From positions 2,514,782-2,578,781 of the forward strand of contig NZ_CP132359.1 in the NCBI RefSeq assembly GCF_030758975.1: a DNA stretch of 64,000 nt. Direction: 5' to 3'. The notes beneath the pieces are model-generated. The model had not been told where the DNA came from and made no database searches. It worked only from the letters and a program-made list of their open reading frames with translations. Within the stretch, counting starts at the first letter, position 1. Each line of letters opens with the position of its first letter. Position numbers and translations under genes: made by a program. Below, in pieces: positions 35,235 to 45,000 of the stretch. Origin of the DNA: Bosea beijingensis (GTDB lineage Bacteria > Pseudomonadota > Alphaproteobacteria > Rhizobiales > Beijerinckiaceae).

Positions 35235-35333
35235 GCGGGAGGTTGGCGAGGGACGTCTCACTCGCCAACCGGGTCAGGTCCGGAAGGAAGCAGCCCTAAC
35301 GAGACCGAACGGGTCTTCGTCCAGCCTCCCACC
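35235..35333 (+). ncRNA. ffs: Signal recognition particle RNA (small bacterial type)
   Basis: The domain IV core is unmistakable: GGTCAGGTCCGGAAGGAAGCAGCCC (35272 onward) with the GGAA apical loop and the AGCAG internal loop side. The outer helix is GGGAGGTTGG (35237-35246) with CCAGCCTCCC (35321-35330), with ends estimated to a few bases. About 99 nt, near the 4.5S type. It lies about 90 bp before dnaX on the same strand, a position typical of alphaproteobacteria. Confidence 0.93.
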
Positions 35334-35420
35334 TCATGCGCGTCTGAAAGCGCCGGACCGAACACGGGGCCGGCGTTGCGCCATTGACTCATCGCCTCCC
35401 GATTGGCGAAACCAGTTTCC

Positions 35421-37292
35421 ATGATCGATCCGAACGACGCCGCCTCTGCTGACGAACCGGGATTCGCCGGGTTCGATCCGGCGCCTGCGCCGCAAGCTTC
35501 CGCCAATGGGGCACCCGCGCCCTATCGCGTGCTGGCGCGAAAATACCGGCCGGCGCATTTCGGCGACCTGATCGGCCAGGAAGCGATGGTGCGCACGCTG
35601 ACCAACGCCTTCGCGGCCGGCCGCATCCCGCAGGCCTGGATGCTGACCGGCGTCCGTGGCGTCGGCAAGACCACGACCGCCCGCATCCTGGCGCGCGCGC
35701 TGAACTTCCAGACGCCCGACGGGCAGGGCGCCCCGACCACCGATCTCCGCGAATTCGGCATCCATTGCCGCGAGATCATCGAGGGCCGCCATATCGACGT
35801 GATGGAGATCGACGCCGCCTCCAACAACAGCGTCGACAATATCCGCCAGATCAACGACGCCGTGCGCTATGCGCCGGTCTCCGCGCGCTACAAGGTCTAT
35901 ATCGTCGACGAGGTGCACATGCTCTCGACCGGCGCCTTCAACGCGTTCCTGAAGACGCTGGAGGAACCGCCGCCGCATGCGAAGTTCATCTTCGCGACGA
36001 CGGAAATCCGCAAGGTGCCGATCACGGTCTTGTCGCGCTGCCAGCGCTTCGACCTGCGCCGCGTCGAATCCGACGCGCTGGTCGATCATCTCGCCAATAT
36101 CTGCCGGGCCGAGAGCGTCGATGCCGAGCAGGAGGCGCTCGCGGCGATCGCCCGCGCCGCCGAGGGCTCGGTGCGCGACTCGCTCTCGATCCTCGATCAG
36201 GCCATCGCGCATGCCGCCGGCCGGATCACGCTCGACGACATCCGCTCGATGCTCGGCCTCGCCGACCGGGCCCGCGTCATCGATCTCTTCGAGGCTGTGA
36301 TGAAGGGCGACATCGCTTCGGCTCTCGGCGAATTGCGCGCGCAATACGATGCCGGCGCCGACCCGGTCGTGGTGCTGAACGACCTCGCCGAATTCACCCA
36401 TCTCGTGACGCGCCTCAAGCTCGTGCCCGAGGCGGTGAAGGACAACAGCCTCGCCCAGGCCGAGCGCGTGCGCGGCGGCGATTTCGCCCAGCGCCTCTCG
36501 GTCCGCATCCTCGCCCGCACCTGGCAGATGCTGCTCAAGGGCATTGCCGAGGTGAAGCAGGCCGACCGGCCGGTGATGGCCGCCGAGATGGTCCTCGTTC
36601 GCCTCGCGCACGCCGCCGACCTGCCGACGCCCGACGAGGCCCTGAAGATGCTACGCGACGGCATGGGCTCCGTCCCTGCCGGCAATGGCGGCGGCAATGG
36701 CATGGGCATGCCGCGCCCGCCCTCCGGTGGCGGCAACACCGCGCTCGCCGCCCGCCCGATCCTCGCTAGCGCCAATCCGGCGCCCGCTCCGGTCGCACGC
36801 GCTGTTGCTGCGCCGATGGCGATCGTAGCCTCGCTGGAGGATGTCGTCGCGCTGGCATCCCAGCATCGCGACATCACGCTCAAGATCGCGCTGGAGCGCG
36901 ATATCCGGCCGGTACGCTTCGAGCCCGGCCGCATCGAATTCTCGCTGGCCGAGGGAGCCTCGCGCACCCTTGCGCAGGATCTGTCGCGACGTCTCAAGGA
37001 ATGGACTGGCCAGACCTGGATGGTCGCCGTCGTCAATGACGAAGGTGGCGCCACCATGCGGGAGCAGGCGGCGGCCGCGAAGGACCAGCGCGAGAGCGAC
37101 GCGGCGGCTCACCCTTCCGTCAAGGCGGTGCTGGAGCGCTTTCCGGGCGCCCGCATCGTCGATGTCCGCGATCCCCGCGCCATCGCCGCGGCCGAAATGG
37201 CTGCCGTGACACCGACCGAAGACGAATACCTGCCCGATGCCGAGCCCCTGTTCGACGATTCCGAACCGGATTTCGACGGCATCGATTTCTGA
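35421..37292 (+). CDS. dnaX: DNA polymerase III subunit gamma/tau
   Basis: A 623-residue clamp-loader ATPase. Walker A is GVRGVGKTTTA (near 77), the DExx-box reads VDEVHML and sensor 1 TTEIRKVP. The usual four-Cys zinc module between the first motifs is reduced: LNFQTPDGQGAPTTDLREFGIHC keeps only the last cysteine, as in other alphaproteobacteria I recall. After about residue 360 the helical tau-type region follows, ending in an acidic DDSEPDFDGIDF tail. Start ATG 35421; TTG 35403 is possible. ybaB follows by 21 bp, and the SRP RNA precedes. Confidence 0.94.
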   Translation: MIDPNDAASADEPGFAGFDPAPAPQASANGAPAPYRVLARKYRPAHFGDLIGQEAMVRTLTNAFAAGRIPQAWMLTGVRGVGKTTTARILARALNFQTPDGQGAPTTDLREFGIHCREIIEGRHIDVMEIDAASNNSVDNIRQINDAVRYAPVSARYKVYIVDEVHMLSTGAFNAFLKTLEEPPPHAKFIFATTEIRKVPITVLSRCQRFDLRRVESDALVDHLANICRAESVDAEQEALAAIARAAEGSVRDSLSILDQAIAHAAGRITLDDIRSMLGLADRARVIDLFEAVMKGDIASALGELRAQYDAGADPVVVLNDLAEFTHLVTRLKLVPEAVKDNSLAQAERVRGGDFAQRLSVRILARTWQMLLKGIAEVKQADRPVMAAEMVLVRLAHAADLPTPDEALKMLRDGMGSVPAGNGGGNGMGMPRPPSGGGNTALAARPILASANPAPAPVARAVAAPMAIVASLEDVVALASQHRDITLKIALERDIRPVRFEPGRIEFSLAEGASRTLAQDLSRRLKEWTGQTWMVAVVNDEGGATMREQAAAAKDQRESDAAAHPSVKAVLERFPGARIVDVRDPRAIAAAEMAAVTPTEDEYLPDAEPLFDDSEPDFDGIDF

Positions 37293-37313
37293 CGATCCCG
37301 AGGAGGATTTCCC

Positions 37314-37634
37314 GTGCGTGACATGATGGGCCTGATGAAGCAGGCGCAGCAGATGCAGCAGAAGATGGCCGACATGCAGGCCGAGTTCGACTCGATCGAG
37401 GTCGAAGGCGGCGCCGGCGGCGGCATGGTCACGGTGACGATGACGGCAAAGGGCGCGCTCAAGGGCGTGAAGATCGATCCGAGCCTGATGGTGCCGGACG
37501 AGCGCGAGATCCTCGAGGACCTGATCGTCGCCGCCGCCAACGACGCCCGCACCCGCGGCGAGCGCGTCATGCAGGAGCGCATGGCCGAGATCACCAAGGG
37601 CCTGCCGATCCCGCCGGGCATGAAGCTGTTTTGA
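37314..37634 (+). CDS. YbaB/EbfC nucleoid-associated protein
   Basis: A 106-residue small DNA-binding protein of the YbaB/EbfC family, which forms a tweezer-like dimer on DNA. The N-terminus MRDMMGLMKQAQQMQQKMADMQ is the diagnostic coiled start; GAGGGMVTVTMTAKGALKGVKIDP is the core strand region and LPIPPGMKLF the typical C-terminus. The start is GTG with GAGGAGG 5-6 nt upstream. It stands between dnaX and recR, the normal dnaX-ybaB-recR order, here with a family B repeat before recR. Confidence 0.94.
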   Translation: MRDMMGLMKQAQQMQQKMADMQAEFDSIEVEGGAGGGMVTVTMTAKGALKGVKIDPSLMVPDEREILEDLIVAAANDARTRGERVMQERMAEITKGLPIPPGMKLF

Positions 37635-37653
37635 TCGCGAGAGGAGCCGCCCC

Positions 37654-37787
37654 TTGTCATTCCGGGGCTTCGCGAAGCGAAGAACCCGGAACCCACGACT
37701 TAGCCGGTTCTATCGTGACAATGCATCCTGCCGCGCTCACCCGGTCGTGGCTTCCGGGTTCGGCCTGCGGCCGCCCCGGAATGACAA
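37654..37787. repeat. Palindromic intergenic repeat, family B, copy 2
   Basis: A 134 bp element with outer arms TTGTCATT and AATGACAA, then GAACCCGGAACCCACGAC inverted as GTCGTGGCTTCCGGGTTC. It is in the same family as the copies at 23922-24051 and 62878-63010. It lies between ybaB and recR in the same transcription direction. Confidence 0.85.
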
Positions 37788-37796
37788 GGTAGTGCC

Positions 37797-38402
37797 ATGC
37801 CCCGCGCCATTGCCGGTCCCGAGATCGAGAGGCTGATCCAGCTCCTGGCCAAGTTGCCGGGGCTCGGGCCGCGCTCGGCCCGGCGTGCGGCGCTGCATCT
37901 CGTCAAGAAGCGCGAGCAACTGCTCGGCCCGCTCTCGGAAGCGATGGCGGTCGCGCGCGAACGCATCGTCGTCTGCGCCCGCTGCGGCAATGTTGATACC
38001 AGCGACCCCTGTGGCCTCTGCACTGATCCGCGCCGCGACGATTCTCTGATCGTCGTCGTCGCCGACATCTCCGATCTCTGGGCGCTGGAGCGTTCGGGCG
38101 CGGTCTCCGGCCGCTACCATGTGCTGGGCGGCGTTCTCTCGGCGCTCGACGGCGTGCGCCCTGAACACCTTTTGCTCGACGCGCTGGTGGCGCGCGCGTC
38201 GGACCCAGCGGTGAAGGAGGTCATCCTCGCGCTGAGCGCGACGGTCGACGGCCAGACCACGGCGCATTTCATCACCGATCTCCTCGCGCATCTGCCGGTG
38301 AAGGTGACCAAGCTCGCCCATGGCGTGCCTGTCGGAGGCGAGCTCGACTATCTCGACGACGGCACGCTCGCCGCCGCCATCCGCCAGCGCACGGGATTCT
38401 GA
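37797..38402 (+). CDS. recR: Recombination mediator RecR
   Basis: A 201-residue RecFOR-pathway mediator that helps load RecA at gaps. The N-terminal helix-hairpin-helix [17 protein letters not shown] (near 18), the four-cysteine zinc finger [16 protein letters not shown] (59-74), and the TOPRIM domain ([15 protein letters not shown]) with C-terminal [16 protein letters not shown] are in order. The ATG 37797 follows the family B repeat directly. Its stop lies in a bidirectional hairpin shared with the facing barrel protein. Confidence 0.95.
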   Translation: MPRAIAGPEIERLIQLLAKLPGLGPRSARRAALHLVKKREQLLGPLSEAMAVARERIVVCARCGNVDTSDPCGLCTDPRRDDSLIVVVADISDLWALERSGAVSGRYHVLGGVLSALDGVRPEHLLLDALVARASDPAVKEVILALSATVDGQTTAHFITDLLAHLPVKVTKLAHGVPVGGELDYLDDGTLAAAIRQRTGF

Positions 38403-38420
38403 GGAAGTCTCAGAATTTAT
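38396..38420. terminator. Bidirectional hairpin between recR and the facing barrel gene
   Basis: ATTCTGAG (38396-38403) and CTCAGAAT (38409-38416) pair perfectly around a 5 nt loop, followed on the plus strand by TTTAT. The stop codons of recR (38400-38402) and of the opposing gene (38410-38412) are both inside the hairpin. A compact two-way terminator is likely, though the T run is short. Confidence 0.5.
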
Positions 38421-39105
38421 AGGCGACGCTGGCGCGGGCGCTGTGGCTCGTCAGGTCCTGCGAGCCGGTCAGGCCCGGGAAGGCGCCGGAGCTGGCGAAG
38501 CGGTTCCGCCCGAAATCGGTGTAGCGATATTCGGCGCCGAGGATCAGGTTGTCGGTAAAGGCGAAATTGACGCCGGTACCGATCGTCCAGCCGGTCCGCG
38601 CGCTGGTCAGCCGCTCGCCGAAGCCGGCACCGGGCGCGAAGACGCGCCGCTCGTATTCCGTGAAGGAGACGCCGCCGGTGCCGTAGACCATCCAGCGGTC
38701 GAAGGCGAGGCCGAGGCGGGCGCGGGCCGAGCCCTGCCAGTCCTGGCTGACGCGGGCGGAGAGGCCGATCCCGTCGAAGCGGCTGCGGCTGTTCAGCGCT
38801 TCGACATCGCCCTCGACGCCGAGAACGATGCCGCCGAGCTGATAGTTGAAGCCGGCATGGGCGCCGCCGAAAGCCGAATCCGCGCCGACGCGGAAGCTGA
38901 CGGGTGCGAAGCCGCTACCCATCCGCACGCGGCTGTCACCCCAGGCATAGCCGCCCTGGAGACCCGCATAGAAGCCGGTCCAGGAATAGAGCGCCGGCAG
39001 TTCCGGAGCCGGCGGCAAGGCGACCTTGCGCGGGTCGGCCGCATAGGCCGCGCCCGACAGCAGGATCGCGAGGCCCGTCAGGCCGGTTCTGAACAGCTTC
39101 GTCAT
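38410..39105 (-). CDS. Outer-membrane beta-barrel protein (porin-like)
   Basis: A 231-residue protein. Start at ATG 39105 gives a Sec signal peptide (KLFRTGLTGLAILLSGAAYA, cut before ADPRK). The mature part has the beta-barrel pattern of Hyphomicrobiales small OMPs (SWTGFYAGLQGGYAWGDSRV, then regular alternating strands), ending in a C-terminal Phe (SVAYKF), the BAM-recognition signature. It resembles Omp25/Omp31-type or RopB-like proteins; exact function unknown. Convergent with recR. Confidence 0.9.
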   Translation of the reverse strand: MTKLFRTGLTGLAILLSGAAYAADPRKVALPPAPELPALYSWTGFYAGLQGGYAWGDSRVRMGSGFAPVSFRVGADSAFGGAHAGFNYQLGGIVLGVEGDVEALNSRSRFDGIGLSARVSQDWQGSARARLGLAFDRWMVYGTGGVSFTEYERRVFAPGAGFGERLTSARTGWTIGTGVNFAFTDNLILGAEYRYTDFGRNRFASSGAFPGLTGSQDLTSHSARASVAYKF

Positions 39106-39285
39106 CGGGCTTATCCGGAGGGACAGGGAAGCGCCTGCCGCTCGGCTGCGCCCCGTCATAACGAAGCATTAAGGTTAACAATCGGCTAAGCCGCCCTAGC
39201 GTGGGTTCCCGGCCGGAACGATTGCGAATGCGGCCCGTTGCTCGCAAGCTGTGGCAGAAACGGCAGGCGGAGCGCGAAACCCGAG

Positions 39286-40335
39286 ATGGCTTTCCTCAAA
39301 CGGATCACGGGCGCGGCCGGGATCGGGGTCGCGCTCGGCTATCTGTCGGGAGTGGTGGCGGACAAGCTCGGGCGGCGCCAGGCGGAGGCCGTGCGCGGCC
39401 GGCTGGCGAAGACGCCGCTGCAGATGACCTGGCTCGGCTGGAAGGACGTGCTGCTGCGCTTCATCGGCAATGTCGCCGAGAATCGCCTGTCCTCGCTTGC
39501 CGGCGCGGTCGCCTTCTTCACGCTGCTCTCGCTGGTGCCGGCTTTGTCGCTGCTGGTCACGATCTACCGCTATTTCACCGATCCAGCGACCATCGCCGAG
39601 CAGCTCGACACGGTGACGACCATGTTTCCGCAGGCGGCGCGCGAGCTCATCCACGAGCAGGCGATGCGGCTCTCGACCCAGTCAGGCTTCACCCTGTCGC
39701 TGACCTTCTGGATCAGTCTCGGCGTCGCGATCTGGTCGGCCAATGCGGCGGTGAAGGCGCTCTTCGACGCACTCAACATCATCTATCGCGAGGGCGAGAA
39801 GCGCAGCTTCCTCAAGCTCAACGCGATCTCGCTCTTCACCACGGTCAGCGGCGTCGTCCTGCTCGCGGCAGCGCTGGTCGCCATCGCCAGCCTGCCGGTG
39901 GTGACCGCTCTCTTTCCCTTCCATTCCGAGCTTGAGCGCCTGATCCGCCTCGTCCGCTGGCCGTCCTTCTTCGTCATGGCGACACTCTCGATCGCGATCC
40001 TCTACTGGATCGGCCCCAGCCGCGAGCGCGTGCGCTTCGTCTGGGTCATGCCCGGCGCCATCGCGGCGGCCCTGTTCTGGGGGGCCGCCTCCTACCTGTT
40101 CTCCTGGTATGTCTCGACGCTCGGCAATTACACGGCGGCCTATGGCTCGCTGGCGACCGTCGTCGTGTTCATGACCTGGCTCTGGCTCTCGGCGACGATC
40201 GTGCTGGCCGGGGCCGAGCTCAATGCCGAGCTGGAGCACCAGACGGCGCACGACACCACGACCGGCCGGCCGAAGCCGCTCGGCCAGCGCGGCGCCGCCA
40301 TGGCCGACAGGGTCGGCCCGGCAAGGGCGGATTGA
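39286..40335 (+). CDS. YihY/RNase BN-like inner membrane protein
   Basis: A 349-residue protein with six or more hydrophobic helices of the YihY/virulence factor BrkB family. Family landmarks are SLAGAVAFFTLLSLVPALSLLVTIY (near 70), the SIFT-type central helices, and YGSLATVVVFMTWLWLSATIVLAGAELNAELE near the C-terminus. The old name RNase BN is a misattribution for this family; it is now considered a membrane protein of unknown role. ATG 39286 is chosen over upstream in-frame codons with a GAGCGC context. It overlaps the next gene by one base. Confidence 0.88.
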   Translation: MAFLKRITGAAGIGVALGYLSGVVADKLGRRQAEAVRGRLAKTPLQMTWLGWKDVLLRFIGNVAENRLSSLAGAVAFFTLLSLVPALSLLVTIYRYFTDPATIAEQLDTVTTMFPQAARELIHEQAMRLSTQSGFTLSLTFWISLGVAIWSANAAVKALFDALNIIYREGEKRSFLKLNAISLFTTVSGVVLLAAALVAIASLPVVTALFPFHSELERLIRLVRWPSFFVMATLSIAILYWIGPSRERVRFVWVMPGAIAAALFWGAASYLFSWYVSTLGNYTAAYGSLATVVVFMTWLWLSATIVLAGAELNAELEHQTAHDTTTGRPKPLGQRGAAMADRVGPARAD

Positions 40336-41570
40336 TGCTCGATCCGCAGGACACGCGCCACGAGGACCTGCGCAGCGGCAAGGGACCGTGGCGTCCGCTT
40401 CTGCAGCGCCCCATGGGGCGGGCGCTTGAAGCGGATACGCGCTGCGACGTCGCGATCGTCGGCGGCGGCATCACCGGTGCCCTCGTCGCCGAGCACCTGA
40501 CGGCGATGGGCCTGGACGTCATCCTGATCGACCGGGAGCGCGAGGGTTTTGGCAGCACGGCAGCCTCGACCGCGATGCTGCAATGGGAGATCGACCTCGG
40601 ATTGTCCGAACTTGCGGCGCTCTACGGCTTTGCCGCCGCGGCAGAGGTCTATCGCCTGAGCTTCCAGGCCGTCGAAGGCTTGCGCAGGCTGGTCGGCGAT
40701 CTCGCGCTATCCTGCGGCTTCGCGCCGCGGCAGACCGTCTATCTCGCGGCGGGCGAGAGCGGTCCGCGCGAACTGCTCGACGAAATGCGGCTTCGCGAGC
40801 GCGCTGGCCTGCCCGGCAGCTTCGTCGAGCATGCCGCCCTGCGCGAGGCTTTCGGCTTCGACCGGGCGGCGGCTATCGTCTCGCCGGGCTCGGCCGAGGC
40901 CGATCCGCTCAGCCTCTGCCACGGCCTCCTCGCGACATATGTGCAGCGTGGAGCGAGGCTGATCCGCGACGAGGCGGTCGGCTTCGACGGCGCTGGCCGT
41001 TCGGCGGCCGTCACACTCGCCAGTGGGCGGGTCGTAGAGGCCGATCGGATCGTGCTCGCCACCGGCTATGTCATGCCGGACATCGTCAGCGACGACCTGC
41101 ACCGCGTCGCGTCGAGCTGGGCGATCGCGACGGTCCCGCAAGCGCCGCAGGCACTCTGGCCCGGCCCCGCGCTCGTCTGGGAGGCGTCGGCAGATTACTG
41201 CTACTGCCGCACGACTGCGGATGGCTGCATCGTCTTTGGAGGCGAGGACGAGGCTTTCGACGATCCCGGCCGGCGCGAGGCGCTCGGTCCGGAAAAGACG
41301 AAGGCGCTGCAAGAGCGCCTGCATGCGCTGGTCCCGCATGCCGGTCTCGATCTCGACCATGCCTGGTCCGGAGCCTTCGGCCAGACCGAAGACGGCTTGC
41401 CCTTGATCGGGCGCGTGCCCGGCCATCCGCGCCTGCTCGCGGCCTATGGCTATGGCGGCAACGGCATCACCTTCAGCTTCATGGCCTCGCGCCTGATCGG
41501 CGCGCTGGTGAGCGGGCGGGAGAAGCGCTGGTTCCACCAATTCGCCATCGACCGTGCCCGCCCCGGCTGA
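40335..41570 (+). CDS. FAD-dependent amino-acid oxidase-like protein (DAO family)
   Basis: A 411-residue flavoprotein. The dinucleotide-binding VAIVGGGITGALVAEHL is near residue 40, and LIDRE at the end of the next strand fits FAD binding. GFGSTAASTAMLQWEIDLGLSELAALYG and the C-terminal AYGYGGNGITFSFMAS motif suit the DAO (glycine/D-amino-acid oxidase) family with substrate unknown. Start ATG 40335 shares its first base with the stop codon of the YihY gene (TGATG), so the two are probably coupled. Confidence 0.86.
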   Translation: MLDPQDTRHEDLRSGKGPWRPLLQRPMGRALEADTRCDVAIVGGGITGALVAEHLTAMGLDVILIDREREGFGSTAASTAMLQWEIDLGLSELAALYGFAAAAEVYRLSFQAVEGLRRLVGDLALSCGFAPRQTVYLAAGESGPRELLDEMRLRERAGLPGSFVEHAALREAFGFDRAAAIVSPGSAEADPLSLCHGLLATYVQRGARLIRDEAVGFDGAGRSAAVTLASGRVVEADRIVLATGYVMPDIVSDDLHRVASSWAIATVPQAPQALWPGPALVWEASADYCYCRTTADGCIVFGGEDEAFDDPGRREALGPEKTKALQERLHALVPHAGLDLDHAWSGAFGQTEDGLPLIGRVPGHPRLLAAYGYGGNGITFSFMASRLIGALVSGREKRWFHQFAIDRARPG

Positions 41571-41685
41571 GCGCGCGTCATTGCAAGCCTGCAATCGCAG
41601 CCTTGCCGGCCGGGTGGGCGACAAGACCGGGGGGAAGCGCCATTTTAGGGATGCGGCCGGCATGGCCGCCGCGAAAGGATTTCCC

Positions 41686-42555
41686 ATGGTCGCAACGATC
41701 GAACGGACGGCATCCGCCGTCACCCTCGAAGCCCACAAGGCGCCGGTCTTCATCGGCGCTGTGACGCTGCGGGCGCATGATCTTCCCGCCCTGACGGCCT
41801 ATTATCGTGACGCGATCGGCCTTCGCCTGATCCGGCAGGATGCGACGAGCGCCGATCTCGGTATCGGCGGGCACGTGCTCGTTCGCCTGGAAGCTGGCGC
41901 GACGCGGCCGACCTCCACCACCGGCCTGTTCCATCTCGCCATCCTGCTGCCGTCCAGGCGCGATCTCGCGAACTGGCTGCGGCATGCCGCGGTCACGCGC
42001 ATTCCGCTCGAAGGCGCTTCCGACCATCTCGTCAGCGAGGCGCTCTATCTCTCCGATCCCGAAGGCAACGGCATCGAGATCTATCGTGATCGCAAGCGGG
42101 ATGAATGGCCGCGCAAGCCCGATGGCAGCATCGCCATGGCGACCGAGCGGCTCGATCTCGACAAGCTGTTGAGCGAGGCCGACGAGGCCGCCTATGCCGG
42201 TATGCCGGAAGGCACGGGGATGGGCCATATCCATCTGCGCGTCGGCGACACCCTGGCGGCGGAAGCTTTCTATCGCGACCTGCTCGGCTTCGACCTGATG
42301 GTGCATTATCCCGGCGCGAGCTTCCTCTCAAGCGGCGGCTACCATCATCACATCGCCGGCAATATCTGGGGCAGCCGCGGTGCCGGCCCGCGCCGGCCGG
42401 GCGAAGCGGGGCTCGATCGCTTCGAGCTGGTTGCGCACGACGAGGCCGATTTCGCAGCGATGCGCCAGCGCATCCTGGCGGCCGGCGGCAGCGAGAGCGA
42501 CGGCGCGCCGACGGTCACCGACCCCTGGAACAACCGGCTGGTTCTGGTGCGCTGA
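41686..42555 (+). CDS. VOC-superfamily protein with two domains (CatE-like)
   Basis: A 289-residue protein with two vicinal-oxygen-chelate modules, layout as in catechol-2,3-dioxygenase (CatE) and related ring-cleavage or glyoxalase-like proteins. Module 1 contains FIGAVTLRAHDLPALTAYYRDAIGL and LYLSDPEGNGIEIYRD. Module 2 has MGHIHLRVGDTLAAEAFYRDLLGFDLM and SGGYHHHIAGNIW, with likely metal ligands in GHIHL and the HHH cluster. Substrate not inferable. ATG 41686 has AAAGGA upstream; the longer frame to 41554 overlaps the previous gene and is not family-like. Confidence 0.84.
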   Translation: MVATIERTASAVTLEAHKAPVFIGAVTLRAHDLPALTAYYRDAIGLRLIRQDATSADLGIGGHVLVRLEAGATRPTSTTGLFHLAILLPSRRDLANWLRHAAVTRIPLEGASDHLVSEALYLSDPEGNGIEIYRDRKRDEWPRKPDGSIAMATERLDLDKLLSEADEAAYAGMPEGTGMGHIHLRVGDTLAAEAFYRDLLGFDLMVHYPGASFLSSGGYHHHIAGNIWGSRGAGPRRPGEAGLDRFELVAHDEADFAAMRQRILAAGGSESDGAPTVTDPWNNRLVLVR

Positions 42556-42563
42556 GACGCGCT

Positions 42564-43012
42564 TTAACGCGTCAGCAGATGCGAGCGGCGCGTTCCGCCC
42601 GTGTCGGGCGTGAAGCCGATCGACTCCCAGAAGGCGCTCGCGCGCGGGTCGGCTGCGCGTAATGACAATCGTGGCGCCAGATCCAGACCCTGTTGGATCA
42701 GCGCGGCGGCCAGAACGCGCCCGATACCGGCGCCGCGATGCAGCGGCCGGACATAGACATGCCGGACGCGCAACAGATCCGGCGCCGGGTCGTAAGGATC
42801 GGGCGTCAGCGCGCCGATCCCGGCGAGTTCGCCCTCATGATAGGCGGCGAAGGTGACGAAGCGCTCGTCCGCGCCGTCATAACGGCCGGCGAGCCATTCC
42901 TCGCGCAGTCCCTCGACGAAGCGGTAGCTTTCCGCGCTTGCTTCCTGGCGCAAGGCCTCGAAGTCGTCCGGCAGGCTTTCCGCCAGCCGGACGATCTGGA
43001 TGGCCGTAGCTG

Positions 43013-43016
<4 letters not shown>
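42564..43016 (-). CDS. GNAT-family N-acetyltransferase
   Basis: A 150-residue protein with the Gcn5-related acetyltransferase core: [24 protein letters not shown] (acetyl-CoA pyrophosphate loop, near 85-107), followed by [17 protein letters not shown]. Acceptor substrate unknown. It overlaps the end of cysK by 4 bp (ATGA), so it is translated after cysK. The position downstream of the O-acetylserine lyase is suggestive but not proof of a role in sulfur metabolism. Confidence 0.85.
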
Positions 43017-43984
<968 letters not shown>

Positions 43985-44030
43985 GACATGACTCCTCTGG
44001 ACGAGAGACCGTTCAGTCGCGAGGCTAGAT

Positions 44031-44045
44031 AAATTCACAGAATTT
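44031..44045. promoter_or_regulatory. Palindrome in the cysK promoter (likely Rrf2 operator)
   Basis: AAATTC-ACA-GAATTT is a perfect palindrome with 6 bp arms, in a strikingly AT-rich stretch (44030-44085) of an otherwise GC-rich genome. It lies 47-61 bp upstream of the cysK start and just beyond the end of the Rrf2-family gene. It is a good candidate binding site for that regulator. Confidence 0.5.
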
Positions 44046-44071
44046 GTCGATTAAATAAATAAATCACATAT

Positions 44072-44524
44072 CTAAATCGTAAAATCAGGTTTCGAGCCTG
44101 GCTCATTGAAGACGGCCTTGGCCTGCGCCCTGCGGCACAATTCCTCGACGGTGACCGTATCGAGCGCGGCGAGGAACGCGGCCGAGGCCTGCTCCACTTC
44201 CGGCCCGATGACCTCGTCGACCAGGCGCGATTGCGGCTCCGGCCCGAGCCCATCCTCGATCACTTCCTGCATCGCGGCGCGGGCGATGTCGCCGGCGGTG
44301 ATCTTGCGCCGCTCGCGCGCGAGTTCGTAGCCGCCGCGCGGCCCGCGCACGCCCTTGAGGATGCCGACGCGCACCAGCGTCTGCAGCAGGGTTTCGAGAT
44401 GGCGCGGTGGCAGCGCATGGCGCGCGGCGAGTAGCTTGGCGGCGACCGGCTGCGGCCTTGCATGCAGGGCGATATCGACCACGGCGGCGATGGCGAGCAG
44501 GCTGCGGCGCGAGAGCAGGATCAT
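44072..44524 (-). CDS. Rrf2-family regulator without Fe-S cysteines (CymR-like)
   Basis: A 150-residue Rrf2 winged-helix repressor. The DNA-binding part ([61 protein letters not shown]) is diagnostic. IscR/NsrR/RirA members bind an Fe-S cluster through three clustered cysteines; here the only Cys is in EELCRRAQ near the C-terminus, so it should not carry a cluster. It resembles CymR, the cysteine-metabolism repressor that senses CysK. It overlaps dut by 4 bp upstream and lies just before cysK. Confidence 0.88.
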   Translation of the reverse strand: MILLSRRSLLAIAAVVDIALHARPQPVAAKLLAARHALPPRHLETLLQTLVRVGILKGVRGPRGGYELARERRKITAGDIARAAMQEVIEDGLGPEPQSRLVDEVIGPEVEQASAAFLAALDTVTVEELCRRAQAKAVFNEPGSKPDFTI

Positions 44525-44997
44525 GCGCCGCCTCCCACGCGTGTCCCGCCGCCGCTGACGCCGGTCGAGCCGTAGCCGCCGGCACCACGCGCGGTTTCGC
44601 TCAGCGTCCCGACCTCCGAAAGCCGGGCATGGGTTACCGGCGCGATGACGAGCTGTGCGATGCGGTCGCCCCGCGTGACCGTGAAAGGCTCGTTGCCGTG
44701 ATTGATCAGCACGACCGAGACCTCGCCGCGATAGTCGCTGTCGACCGTGCCGGGCGCGTTGAGGACGGTGACGCCGTGGCGCAGTGCCAGCCCCGAGCGC
44801 GGCCTCACCTGCCCTTCGAAGCCCTCCGGCAATTGCATCATGAGGCCGGTGGGCACAAGCGCACGCGCGCCGGGCGCGAGCATGATCGGCTCGGCGATGG
44901 CGGCGCGCAGGTCGAGCCCCGCCGCGCCTTCCGTCTCATAGGCCGGCAAGGGCAGGTCGGCGCCATGCGGGAGGCGTAGCAGTAGGACGTTGGCCAT
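44521..44997 (-). CDS. dut: dUTP diphosphatase
   Basis: A 158-residue trimeric dUTPase giving dUMP and keeping uracil out of DNA. Conserved motifs are AGLDLRAA (motif I), [13 protein letters not shown] (II), [16 protein letters not shown] (III), GDRIAQLVI (IV), and the glycine-rich C-terminal arm [12 protein letters not shown] (V). The Dut-like enzyme complements the window's Dcd. It overlaps the Rrf2 gene downstream by 4 bp and coaBC ends 3 bp upstream, so coaBC-dut-rrf2-cysK looks like a single unit. Confidence 0.95.
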   Translation of the reverse strand: MANVLLLRLPHGADLPLPAYETEGAAGLDLRAAIAEPIMLAPGARALVPTGLMMQLPEGFEGQVRPRSGLALRHGVTVLNAPGTVDSDYRGEVSVVLINHGNEPFTVTRGDRIAQLVIAPVTHARLSEVGTLSETARGAGGYGSTGVSGGGTRVGGGA

Positions 44998-45000
44998 CTC

